Part shown: positions 19,253-28,144 of the stretch, one piece after another | Layout: the number at the start of each line of letters is the position of its first letter | Position numbering within the stretch: position 1 is the first letter of the stretch | Assembly: GCF_013299185.1 (NCBI RefSeq) | Contig: NZ_JAAFKG010000045.1 | Coordinates: 1-64,000 of the forward strand | Source: Microcoleus sp. bin48.metabat.b7b8b9.023 | Lineage (GTDB): Bacteria > Cyanobacteriota > Cyanobacteriia > Cyanobacteriales > Microcoleaceae | Reading direction: 5' to 3' | DNA length: 64,000 nucleotides | Program-made: the position numbers and the translations under genes | The notes under the pieces: model-generated | Database searches by the model: none | Told to the model about the DNA's origin: nothing | Seen by the model: only the letters and a program-made list of their open reading frames with translations

Positions 19253-22200
19253 TTATACCGCAAAGGTGCGATAGGCTGCTAATGCTGCATCTTTCACGGT
19301 TTCGGGGACGATCGGAAAAGTAGTCAAAATATACGCAAATTCGGCTTCGGTTAATCCGTAAAGGTGGGCGATGATGCCATCTAATTCGGCTCGCAATTTA
19401 GCGCGTTCTGTTTCATCGCTAACGCCTTCTCGGTGGGAGTTTAAGCCGACTTCTTGGGCTAATTCGTCAAATTCTGGGGTGGTGCAGATCAGTTTGGCGG
19501 CGCGCTGTACGATATCGGAGAAGTATTTGTCACCTGATGTTAATCGCGGGACAGGAAGTTGGTATATGTAGAACATATTGAGAGTTGTAGTCACTTTTTG
19601 ACGGAGAAACCAATCCACAATAAAAGAGTTACACATTGCACAAAAAGCCAACATTTCTGCTTGACCAATTTTAGATTTACCTAAATCGATACTGGTACTA
19701 TTATTATCAAAGAACACTCTGCTGGGAGCAATGGTCGTAATTAATGTACGCGAGTCAGTATTACGAGCAATTCGTCGATGTACCCAACGATAGCATTGAT
19801 AATCAAGTATCTGATTGCAATCTTTATTATTTCCAAGTAATTCTTTTCTCCCCATTTTTTCTTCGATCCAGTATGGCGCAGATTCATCAGTTTTAGTGAA
19901 TTGATGAAACATTTTTCCTACAAAAAGTGGTAGACTATTGCTTGTGGCTTGAAGTTGAAAAAAATCAGTTCTGTTACCCCTGTCAAATTCGCGATGTAGT
20001 ATACAATTCCATTTCCCCTTAATCTGTTCGCCAAGTAACGGAAATTGCAGCATTTTTTCAGCAATCCGAATATCTCCATCATTTTTAAACTCCATCACCG
20101 ACAGAGAGTCAGGAGATAACTTCCGCACTAATTCAACGCTAATTCGCAAGCTATCAGCATTAGGAAACCTTTGTAGTTCCTCCACATCAAGACGCATAAA
20201 AGCAGAGGAAAACTCAGTTGTTATCCCATCCTTCTCAAAAGTAAGAACAACTATTTTGAAACTCTTATGAACCCCTTCAAAAATTGTTTTACGATTTTCT
20301 AAACAAAATAACCCCGTGACTTGTGTTTGACTAAATAACATTTCCCGCAGTTGCTTCGTACCCAAGTCAGTGTAAATGCCGCTGGGAATCACAATCCCGC
20401 ACTCGCCACCTCTGCGTAAGAGATTAAAACATTGCTCTACAAAAAGTTTGTAGAGATTAATATCCGTACCTGCTTTTTTACCATTGACAATTGAAATCTG
20501 ATTTTTATACTGTTCTGCTGAACGATAGTAAGCACTAATGTGGGGAAAATTGCTCTGATATTCCAACCAAGCATTAGCAACTTCAGAATCTTGCAAGAGT
20601 TTCTTTTGCTCTTTTTCAAAGCTCTTAATATCCATCTTTTTTTTCGTCACTAAATTGCTATGATTAGCAAAAAACTCCTTAGCATCTGGCTTAAAAACTT
20701 CCCAAGGTGGATTAGCAATAATCGCATCAAAACCTCCCCGTTCTAAAATTCTATCGAAGTGATATCCCCAGTGAAACGGTTGCAATTTTGCAATATCATC
20801 AATACTTAAAACTCGTTTCTGCGGTTTCCCCGCCAACTGCACTTCTTCATACTTAATTTTCAGCCTGGTAAACTCATCAAACAATAACTGATTTAACTTG
20901 AATTGCGATTCCTGGTTTAACTTTTCAATATGCTGCCGCAAATTCAATAATCGCGATTCTTGAGAAGTTCCTTCCTGTTTCCCGGACTGAAAAGCGTGTT
21001 TTTTATACAAATCAATCGACTTATTCTTGTCTGCTAAAATTTTTTTGTAATTAGCAGAAGCTAAAATTTGCAGCAAATTACCTTGGCGCGAATTTCCTAC
21101 AGAATCAAATCGTTCTTCATCCACCCGAATCAATCCAATTAAGGAATTCCCCGCCATGATGTTAAAATCAATATTCGGCAGCGGTTCCAATTCGCTGACA
21201 TCGTGGGCGGCCGAAACTAAGGCTAAAAACAGTCGCAGTTTGGCAATTTCCACTGCTTCGGGCATGATGTCCACGCCGTAGAGATTGTCGCTAATAATCC
21301 GTTTTTTGATGTAGTAGTTGAGTGATGAATGCTCTGTTTCGATGTTTTTTAGTAAGTCGTTGAGGTGGTGGTCGGTTAAAAACTTGCTTGTACCGATGAT
21401 GATTGAATAGATGTAAATTAGCGTTTTCATGGCTGCGACTAAAAACGCGCCGGAACCGCAGGCTGGGTCTAATAATGTGAGGTTTGGGAGGATTTCTTCT
21501 AGCAGGCGGCGGCAGAGATTTGCGTCGAGATTGGTGAGGAGTTCGGTGATGGTTTCAAATTTATGAGAAGAACCCCCCCGGCCCCCCTTGCTAAGGGGGG
21601 AGAAAGAGGGGGAGGGGGAGGAAGAGTTGGAGGAGTTGAGGGATTGGTTGACTTTATCGAGGATTAGTTTGTTGATAGTGCGATCGCACAAATATTCAGT
21701 AATCTCCGGCCTGGTATAATAAGCACCAAAGGCTTTTTGGTTAATGTATTTCTCAAAGATGTATCCCAAAACTGCCGGATTAATTTCGTTTTCCTTCCCG
21801 CCCACCGTATCGTCGAGATTCCAAGAATAGCGCGCAAATAAATCTAAGATTTTCTCAAAAGCAACATCAGGTATAGAAATATTCGGATAATTCTGTTCGA
21901 TAGAATGTTCCAGAAACAGTCCGCCATTCAAATATTTAATATTGCCAATCAGCCTTTCAACCTGAACAGTTCGTTCATGTTGTGGCTTAGCAAATCCCTC
22001 AAAAAACAGTGTTTTCAAGAATTCCGAGTAAAATAAATCCGTTCCCCGCTGCTTGCTTTCGGCTAACTTTTCCTGCAAATACATCAATCTGTCATTGTCG
22101 ATAAACCCTTTGCGCTGCAAAAAATAAACAAACATCAAACGGTTGAGTAAAACTGAAGTATACCAGCGCCTATCTGTCTCCTTGTCAATGCCGCGAATCG

Positions 22201-22741
22201 CATTCAAAAATTCAACGTGTTGCTGTTTAAACTCTTCAAAAAACTTCTTAGTAATTCGTTCGACATCCAATCCAGCCTGCAATCTTTGGGCGACATCAAT
22301 CACCGACAGCGTTTCTAATTCTGCTAATTCAACTTTTAAAGCTGTCACCTTACTCAACAGCAAATCGCAAGGTTCCCGTTTCACATATACATGATCGCGA
22401 GGATAAAGTTTTGTACCTTCGCACTTCACCCAATACCAAAGAGATTTAGTCCGATTTGCATCAATAAAAATTAATATATTTTCGCGGGATATCTGGACAA
22501 TTTCGCGATAAATTGTCAGTCTTTTGGCTGCATTGGGAATGTTACCGATAGCGGTAGTAATTTCATATACAACTACTCCTAAAAGTTGGGCGATTTGTTT
22601 TCGGGAATAAGTCTCGCCTTCTATTTCTGCGGGTATGGTTTTGCGGGATGATGGATTATCCCAACCGAGTTGTTGGACGAATAGTTTGTTGAATTCAAAG
22701 TCTTGGAGAAGTTGACGGGATTGTTCGAGTGTTTGTGGCAT
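19253..22741 (-). CDS. Eco57I-type adenine methylase (restriction-modification type)
   Basis: 1162 aa. The SAM-binding motif I LLDPACGSGAFLV (about 423-435) and catalytic motif NPPW (677-680, in FDAIIANPPWEVF) show an N6-adenine DNA methyltransferase of the Eco57I class. A long N-terminal domain (about 340 residues, with NILIFIDANRTKSLWYWV near 88) and a C-terminal target-recognition-like region (about 850-1100) follow the type IIG/PglX-like layout. I could not identify a nuclease motif in the N-terminus. Residues about 369-394 (NSSSPSPSFSPLSKGGRGG) are encoded by a C/G-rich dispersed repeat and interrupt the region before motif I. It is the last of a minus-strand run with a Uma2 gene and a PLD-SNF2 helicase. 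Confidence 0.88.
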   Translation of the reverse strand: MPQTLEQSRQLLQDFEFNKLFVQQLGWDNPSSRKTIPAEIEGETYSRKQIAQLLGVVVYEITTAIGNIPNAAKRLTIYREIVQISRENILIFIDANRTKSLWYWVKCEGTKLYPRDHVYVKREPCDLLLSKVTALKVELAELETLSVIDVAQRLQAGLDVERITKKFFEEFKQQHVEFLNAIRGIDKETDRRWYTSVLLNRLMFVYFLQRKGFIDNDRLMYLQEKLAESKQRGTDLFYSEFLKTLFFEGFAKPQHERTVQVERLIGNIKYLNGGLFLEHSIEQNYPNISIPDVAFEKILDLFARYSWNLDDTVGGKENEINPAVLGYIFEKYINQKAFGAYYTRPEITEYLCDRTINKLILDKVNQSLNSSNSSSPSPSFSPLSKGGRGGSSHKFETITELLTNLDANLCRRLLEEILPNLTLLDPACGSGAFLVAAMKTLIYIYSIIIGTSKFLTDHHLNDLLKNIETEHSSLNYYIKKRIISDNLYGVDIMPEAVEIAKLRLFLALVSAAHDVSELEPLPNIDFNIMAGNSLIGLIRVDEERFDSVGNSRQGNLLQILASANYKKILADKNKSIDLYKKHAFQSGKQEGTSQESRLLNLRQHIEKLNQESQFKLNQLLFDEFTRLKIKYEEVQLAGKPQKRVLSIDDIAKLQPFHWGYHFDRILERGGFDAIIANPPWEVFKPDAKEFFANHSNLVTKKKMDIKSFEKEQKKLLQDSEVANAWLEYQSNFPHISAYYRSAEQYKNQISIVNGKKAGTDINLYKLFVEQCFNLLRRGGECGIVIPSGIYTDLGTKQLREMLFSQTQVTGLFCLENRKTIFEGVHKSFKIVVLTFEKDGITTEFSSAFMRLDVEELQRFPNADSLRISVELVRKLSPDSLSVMEFKNDGDIRIAEKMLQFPLLGEQIKGKWNCILHREFDRGNRTDFFQLQATSNSLPLFVGKMFHQFTKTDESAPYWIEEKMGRKELLGNNKDCNQILDYQCYRWVHRRIARNTDSRTLITTIAPSRVFFDNNSTSIDLGKSKIGQAEMLAFCAMCNSFIVDWFLRQKVTTTLNMFYIYQLPVPRLTSGDKYFSDIVQRAAKLICTTPEFDELAQEVGLNSHREGVSDETERAKLRAELDGIIAHLYGLTEAEFAYILTTFPIVPETVKDAALAAYRTFAV
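21571..21625. repeat. C/G-rich dispersed repeat inside the methylase gene
   Basis: CCCCCCCGGCCCCCCTTGCT is followed by AAGGGGGGAGAAAGAGGG, the same family as the copies at 3158, 13728 and 18164. It is in frame and codes for a Ser/Pro/Gly-rich linker. Confidence 0.8.
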
Positions 22742-22812
22742 GGTTAAGAAAGTTCGGCAACGGATTTTGTAGCGGATGTAACGGATGTTATGGGAATTGG
22801 GGGCGGGTGGTT

Positions 22813-22878
22813 AGAAACCGGGTTTTTGCGAGAATACTGGTTTATAATCCTTAATCTCGGAAAAGACCCGGTTTCTTG
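22813..22878. repeat. 'AAACCGGGTTTTT' hairpin repeat, copy 4
   Basis: AGAAACCGGGTTTTTGCGAG pairs with AAAAGACCCGGTTTCTTGG. It lies between the Uma2 gene and the methylase gene, inside the presumed operon. Confidence 0.75.
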
Positions 22879-22906
22879 GCGTAGTCGATAAATCAGAAAG
22901 ACGGAA

Positions 22907-23476
22907 TTAATTAACTTGTAAAAAACTAAAAATATCTTCAACTCGTAATTGCCAATCGCCTAACACATTCAGAACTGGTATAATATCAGTGTCATATTTC
23001 ACTTCTGGTAACTGATTTGGTTGAAATACCATCACAGAACGATCGTTAGGATCTATAAATAAACCTAATTTAGTTTGGTGCTGAATCGAAAAAATAATCT
23101 TATTAATTACACGATTAGGAGACTGTTCTGGTGACAAGATTTCAATCACCCAATCGGGATGACTTTCAAATCGATTTGCAATTTCTCCATTTTCATCAAC
23201 AGGGATGCGAGGCCATTCAAAAACAGCAATGTCTGGTACTAAGGAACGTCCTCCAAATGTGCAGCGTAACTCAGTCAAAGCTAAAGCTAGTTTTCTGGGT
23301 TTACCCTGTTGATTAATCGTTGAGGCAAATTCAGTTTGAATCAGACTATGTTTTCCTTGAGGCATCGGTTTTTGATAAATTTGACCGTTGATGTATTCAC
23401 TCGCAGGTTCGGTTTCTGATAAATTCAAGAATGCTGCCAGAGAAAGCTTGGATTTAGGCTCAATTGATAGCGTCAT
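22907..23476 (-). CDS. Uma2 family putative endonuclease
   Basis: 189 aa. Uma2 (DUF820) proteins have a PD-(D/E)XK fold and are greatly expanded in cyanobacteria; their targets are unknown. The core is visible as SLVPDIAVFEWPRIP, then PDWVIEILSPEQSPNRVINK with the Glu-Ile-x-Ser-Pro pattern, and IQHQTKLGLFIDPNDRSVMVF. It sits between the methylase and the helicase genes on the same strand. A nuclease role in the module is possible. Uma2 genes are so common in these genomes that chance placement is also reasonable. Confidence 0.88.
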   Translation of the reverse strand: MTLSIEPKSKLSLAAFLNLSETEPASEYINGQIYQKPMPQGKHSLIQTEFASTINQQGKPRKLALALTELRCTFGGRSLVPDIAVFEWPRIPVDENGEIANRFESHPDWVIEILSPEQSPNRVINKIIFSIQHQTKLGLFIDPNDRSVMVFQPNQLPEVKYDTDIIPVLNVLGDWQLRVEDIFSFLQVN

Positions 23477-23479
23477 AAT

Positions 23480-23599
23480 TTTAAAATAAAGCTATTATTC
23501 ATTGTACATCTTATTTGTTCTGGAACAGGTGGTATGGTGCGTCGCTCGATAATATTTGTCAGCAGCGAGAATTGTTCCCGGCGACGCACCCTACTTTAA
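23480..23599. repeat. 'GGTGCGTCGC...GCGACGCACC' hairpin in the Uma2-helicase spacer
   Basis: ATGGTGCGTCGCTCG (from about 23533) faces GGCGACGCACCCTAC (to about 23593). The GTAGGGTGCGTC hairpin family also occurs at 33308-33373 and 62841-62905. Confidence 0.6.
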
Positions 23600-26500
23600 T
23601 TATATCTCCTGAAACAAGCCTAAAGAACAAATAATCATCGGTTCCCGTTTGTCTCCATCTTCACTAACTATACAAAAACGGTCATCCATTCTCAATCCTA
23701 CAACTAATTCTGCTAATGCCCGATCGCCTATACCGCTTTTTAACTGCCGGTTCAACGTGTCAATTGCCGACTGACGCAGGGGATAGCGGTAAATTTCATC
23801 AATGGCTTTTGATAATTCATCCGATGCGAATATTGTACCACGCATGGACTGTGCGTAATTTTTCAAACGTTCGTAGGTTCGGAACCGAGCACCGGAGGAT
23901 CTCCCTAATTGTCCGCCCGCAGTTAACTCTTCTTCTGCTATCAACTCAGCACCTTTTTTGACTAATTCGTGATGCTGTTTGTCTCTCGGAATCGCCGGAG
24001 TCGCTTCGTCGCAGGCGGCAATTCTTAATATGGCGAGTTGCGATTGTGTGACGCTGTTTCCATTGCGATCGACCCAAATCAACGAATCATTACCCTCGGC
24101 AGTTTTCATGTACAATAAAACTCCTTCTGGCTGCAATGGTTCGGGTGTATGAGCGCGAGTTGAGTAAACTACATTGGGCATTGACTCAATGGTTTTTTTC
24201 AAAGTCGGATTATTGTCAGTCGCATTTTTCCAAATCTGAAAAGCTTCTGATGTTAAGTCAACTTCGGCATCTTCTTCGCCATCTAAAATCCCGGATTTTT
24301 CATTGTAAATATCCAGAATGACTTGCGGTGAATCATCCTCAAAAAATGTCTCGTCGGTGCCGACAACTTCGGCATTTTCCTGTAAGCGTCGGCGCAGTCT
24401 TTCCCGCAGGTTGATAATCCGTTCCACTCCTTCCTCTGGCAAAAATGAATAGCACAAAATGCGATCGGCTGTTTGCCCAATTCTGTCCACTCTTCCCGCC
24501 CGCTGAATCAACCGAATGATTGCCCAAGGTAAGTCATAATTAACGATAATTGCACTGTCTTGTAAGTTATGACCTTCACTCAGAATATCAGTGGTAATTA
24601 AAACCCGCAATTCTTGTTCTGGTGAGATTTTGTTACGCCTACCGTTGCTAGCTGGACTAAACCGAAATGTGAGTTCTGTGGGGTCTTTTGATTTGCCTGT
24701 CACCGATGCAATGCCTGCAATTTTTAGCTTGGTTAAGTTATCAGTTATATAGCGGACTGTATCGGCAAATTGAGTAAAAATTAGTATCTTCTCATGGGGA
24801 TGAGTTTCTGCAATCAATGTCACCAAAGCTGCTAACTTTTCATCTGGTTGAGAATGCCATACACTGCAAGTTTGCAATACTTCAATTAAAGAGCGGGCAT
24901 CTGCTAGTAAATCTCGTTTTAATTTCTTGGTGTCAAAAAAATCTGATTTCAGCCATTTAAACCTGCGCTGGTAGCGTGTTTGATATTCTCCATAAACTAC
25001 TTCTGCGCGCTGTTTAAAACTTTTTTCGTCTAACTGCAATTGGGCTTCGATATCTGAAAGTTCCCCCGATTCATCTTCGATTTCTTCCGTATCAAAACTG
25101 CTCATTACCACTGAATCAGCATCTTCATCGCTGTTGCGGGTATCCAACAATTCTGCATCCTGGGTGCCGATCGGGATATCGGAGTTTTGCCCGATCGCAT
25201 ACAAGTAAATAAAATTCCGCAGGATGTGCCGTTCGATGGACTGAATAAAGGCACTGCCGCTGCTTTCTAGCCGTTTAAACAGATTTGTCCGCGAAAAACC
25301 CATCAACCGACGACCGCCACGGAATAGGGCATTTAACTGTCGCTGCTCTGCTTCAGTCGGCTGTTGTTTGGGTTTTTTGGCGATGTAATTTCCCAGCCCG
25401 TAACGGGGCAGATTTAGGGCGTTGATGACTTCGACAATTTCCTCAAAGTCAAGCTGGGAGTTAGTTGTGGAAGTTTCCGAGGAAAACTTAATTGTTTTGG
25501 GAATGCGATCGGGAAAATAGGAACGAGTGCCATTGGCAAATTCTAGATATTTGCGATCGGTTTCTGCCTGATTTTTCGCATAATTCTCTTTAATAAACGA
25601 GCGAGTTCGCCTCACCATATAGCGCTTCATTAAGTCTCGCCAATCATCCGGATGTTCGCTCTTTTCAAAAGCAGCTAAAGAGCGCACTGAACATTGATGT
25701 CGCTTCATAAATTCTAACTCTCCTTGACTGCCGCCACCCAATTGATTGAGCAAAGCTTCCGGCCGCAATCCTAAATTTTGGTCTTCGGGAATAAACAGCC
25801 GTAACTGAGAAGATAAATCTAAATAGGTTTTGTTGTAAGGAGTTGCCGAAAGCAGAATACATTTACTTTCATTGATGGTGATATATTCTTGAATTGCTCG
25901 ATATCGCTTGCCTTCTCGGTTTCTGAGGTTGTGACTTTCATCAATTAACACAACTCGATAGCGCCGCAATTCTGGCAATTCTTGCTGCACCCGACTGATC
26001 GATAAGACTTTGGCCAGCAGGCGATATTTATCAGCATACTCCTGCCACATTTTGACCAAGTTTTTCGGACAAATAATTAAGGTTTCCAAGAGACAGTCTT
26101 CTTGGAGAATTTTGGCAATCGCCGTACCGACTAAAGTTTTGCCCAAACCTACCACATCGCCAATAATCACGCCTCCCCGTTTGGTAATGTGACGGGCGGC
26201 TAACTTAACGGCTTCTTCTTGAAACTGAAATAAATTATTAAAATCGCGGGGAATCTGAAATTCGGCAATACCTGCGATCGCCTCGCGGGACAAATGATAG
26301 ACAATGTTGAGATAGATGTGATAAGGTGGAATTGGTTCGGAGCGCGCCCAACTGCGATCGAGAATTTCTGAAAGTTCTTGAGAAATATCAATACAACCGT
26401 ATTCTTCCCAGCGATTTTCAAACCATTTTTGTAATTTATCACAAGCATCTTGATCGAGAATATCAATATTCAATTCTCCTTGTTTTGAGAGTCCCGATAA

Positions 26501-26992
26501 AGTCAGATTACTGCTACCCAAAAAGCCAACTATCGGACTGTTTGGATCGTGACGGTGAACGAGATATAGCTTAGCGTGTAGATGATAAGCTAAAAATAAT
26601 TTAACAATGACTTTTCCGGTTTTAATCTGATAGCTCAACCTGCGTAATCCCTGCTCGTCGATATCACTGGGAGCGCCTATTGTCAACTGCTGGCGAAATT
26701 CCTCTGCTATCCGTTTTTTGAGTCGAATAATGGCACTATTGTCAATCCCCCGGTGATGGGAAATCAGACTAAAACTAGCATTCAATTCATCGGATGGCAA
26801 ACTTTGCATTCCCACCAAAAGGCGGCAGCAGGCTCCTCGATTTCCCATATATGCTTCGATTAAATCGCCAATGCTTCGCCATCCCCGGAGGTTGAAATAG
26901 CCAACGCAAAAATCGGCCCGGTAGGAGAGTTTGATGGTTTCTCGTAATACTGGTAGGAGAGATAGTTCGATGTTGTCAAAAATGCGCGGCAC
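23600..26992 (-). CDS. PLD-domain SNF2-family helicase
   Basis: 1130 aa. An N-terminal phospholipase D-like nuclease domain carries HAKLYLV (His139, Lys141) and GSSN (159-162). It is followed by an SNF2/superfamily 2 helicase: Walker A GDVVGLGKT (278-286), Walker B LIDESHNLRN (DESH 351-354), LLSATPYNK, and the C-terminal TTDILSEGHNLQD and RAGRVDRIGQ. The fusion would couple ATP-driven DNA tracking with cleavage. Only one HxK motif is present, so PLD activity would need a dimer. It lies upstream of Uma2 and the Eco57I-type methylase on the same strand; helicase plus methylase plus nuclease is the composition of a restriction-like defence system. Confidence 0.9.
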   Translation of the reverse strand: MPRIFDNIELSLLPVLRETIKLSYRADFCVGYFNLRGWRSIGDLIEAYMGNRGACCRLLVGMQSLPSDELNASFSLISHHRGIDNSAIIRLKKRIAEEFRQQLTIGAPSDIDEQGLRRLSYQIKTGKVIVKLFLAYHLHAKLYLVHRHDPNSPIVGFLGSSNLTLSGLSKQGELNIDILDQDACDKLQKWFENRWEEYGCIDISQELSEILDRSWARSEPIPPYHIYLNIVYHLSREAIAGIAEFQIPRDFNNLFQFQEEAVKLAARHITKRGGVIIGDVVGLGKTLVGTAIAKILQEDCLLETLIICPKNLVKMWQEYADKYRLLAKVLSISRVQQELPELRRYRVVLIDESHNLRNREGKRYRAIQEYITINESKCILLSATPYNKTYLDLSSQLRLFIPEDQNLGLRPEALLNQLGGGSQGELEFMKRHQCSVRSLAAFEKSEHPDDWRDLMKRYMVRRTRSFIKENYAKNQAETDRKYLEFANGTRSYFPDRIPKTIKFSSETSTTNSQLDFEEIVEVINALNLPRYGLGNYIAKKPKQQPTEAEQRQLNALFRGGRRLMGFSRTNLFKRLESSGSAFIQSIERHILRNFIYLYAIGQNSDIPIGTQDAELLDTRNSDEDADSVVMSSFDTEEIEDESGELSDIEAQLQLDEKSFKQRAEVVYGEYQTRYQRRFKWLKSDFFDTKKLKRDLLADARSLIEVLQTCSVWHSQPDEKLAALVTLIAETHPHEKILIFTQFADTVRYITDNLTKLKIAGIASVTGKSKDPTELTFRFSPASNGRRNKISPEQELRVLITTDILSEGHNLQDSAIIVNYDLPWAIIRLIQRAGRVDRIGQTADRILCYSFLPEEGVERIINLRERLRRRLQENAEVVGTDETFFEDDSPQVILDIYNEKSGILDGEEDAEVDLTSEAFQIWKNATDNNPTLKKTIESMPNVVYSTRAHTPEPLQPEGVLLYMKTAEGNDSLIWVDRNGNSVTQSQLAILRIAACDEATPAIPRDKQHHELVKKGAELIAEEELTAGGQLGRSSGARFRTYERLKNYAQSMRGTIFASDELSKAIDEIYRYPLRQSAIDTLNRQLKSGIGDRALAELVVGLRMDDRFCIVSEDGDKREPMIICSLGLFQEI

Positions 26993-27019
26993 TTAGTTTA
27001 TTCTCTATAGGTTAGTTGT

Positions 27020-27092
27020 AAATAAAAAGTTTGTAGTAAGGACTTCAGTCCTTGATAATTAAGATAGAAGGACTAAAGTCCTCACTACGAAC
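27020..27092. repeat. 'GGACTTTAGTCC' hairpin repeat, single copy
   Basis: GTTTGTAGTAAGGACTTCAG is matched by GACTAAAGTCCTCACTACGA in inverted orientation. Same family as the six-copy array at 37617-38100 and copies near 53183, 57504 and 63220. It separates the helicase gene from the upstream Uma2 gene. Confidence 0.75.
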
Positions 27093-27096
27093 CTGT

Positions 27097-27846
27097 TTAT
27101 AATTGCGGCTCGATTCCGGCCGATCGCAATTGGGCGCGCAACTGCTCTAATTGGTCTTCGGCGCGATCGGCTCTTTGGGCCCCCGATAACAACAGATTAC
27201 CTGCACTATCCCACCAGCGCAACCAAGGTAATTCCATATTTTGATAACTACCTTGCCAAATTCCCAACTCCACTCCTAACGGTGCGATCGGATAATGACC
27301 GCGCTCATTTGCAGCAACTAATTCATACCTACCTTGGCTGAGATAATACACTTCAACACTAGCCTTGTTGACTTCGTAGATTCCATAAAATGCGGGACGA
27401 ATCACATTTTCATAAATCCAGAATCTCCCCGGTTTAGTTTCCTGTTTTCCCGATCGCAATAAAGGCGTTCTATCCCGTTCTTCCGACCCATTACCCGATA
27501 CAAACTCTAACACGATTAATGGTGCTACAAACTCTTGCCACATCACGTAAGAACGCCGATATTTACCGTCTAGTGTTGGCGGGACATTGGGAACGTAAAA
27601 CCAGTCAGGCGCTTCTGCACCCTTTTCTAACGGGTCAGCTAATCGCCAATAAATGCCACTGTCTTGACCGATACAATAGTTACCGTCAGCGTGAATTGTT
27701 TCTAAAACGGGAGTAATGGAATCGGTTAGTAAAATGCTTTGGGGATGTTCTTGAAAGTTCTTCACAAAAGTACCGTCTGATTCGGGTAGTTGAGTATGAT
27801 CTGGCCAGCCTGTGGGATTGTTTTCTACATCTAAGGAGAATTTCAT
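27097..27846 (-). CDS. Uma2 family putative endonuclease, long form
   Basis: 249 aa. Family features include APDWFYVPNVPPT, APLIVLEFVSGNGSEERD (the Leu-Glu-Phe-Val-Ser element), GRFWIYENVI and FYGIYEVNKASVEVY. The C-terminus is a short coiled coil, AEDQLEQLRAQLRSAG. This long form with a helical tail is common in filamentous cyanobacteria. It is co-directional with, and upstream of, the PLD-SNF2 helicase but separated by a hairpin repeat, so membership in that operon is uncertain. Divergent from dnaK. Confidence 0.88.
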   Translation of the reverse strand: MKFSLDVENNPTGWPDHTQLPESDGTFVKNFQEHPQSILLTDSITPVLETIHADGNYCIGQDSGIYWRLADPLEKGAEAPDWFYVPNVPPTLDGKYRRSYVMWQEFVAPLIVLEFVSGNGSEERDRTPLLRSGKQETKPGRFWIYENVIRPAFYGIYEVNKASVEVYYLSQGRYELVAANERGHYPIAPLGVELGIWQGSYQNMELPWLRWWDSAGNLLLSGAQRADRAEDQLEQLRAQLRSAGIEPQL

Positions 27847-28144
27847 AGTTTTATGGTGATTGGAGGTGTTTGTGCGATCCTCTTCGAGGGCTGCGCTAAC
27901 GGCTTTTAATTTTGATGTTGATGATAGGATAACTTTTGCTCTCCATTCTAATCAATTTGCTCCTCAGTCTCTGCGCCAAAGCCATATGGAAAAAAGGTCG
28001 ATCGCACCCAACCAACCCCAACCGCTACCCCGAAGTGAGATAACCCCCCGCAGCCCCGTGGCTCGACGCGGTACAATAAATGCGATCGAACTTAACGCTT
28101 ATATTGAAAAAGCTACACACAACGCCACAGGAGACAACGGACGT

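Noticed and set aside
23600-26992. Calling the helicase DrmD and the module DISARM
   Set aside because: No drmA, drmB or drmC gene is present in the window and the PLD domain is fused here; DISARM is only an analogy without a profile search.
27860-28144. 95-residue N-terminal extension of DnaK
   Set aside because: Hsp70 starts at [14 protein letters not shown]; the upstream part has no similarity and overlaps the promoter region shared with the divergent Uma2 gene.
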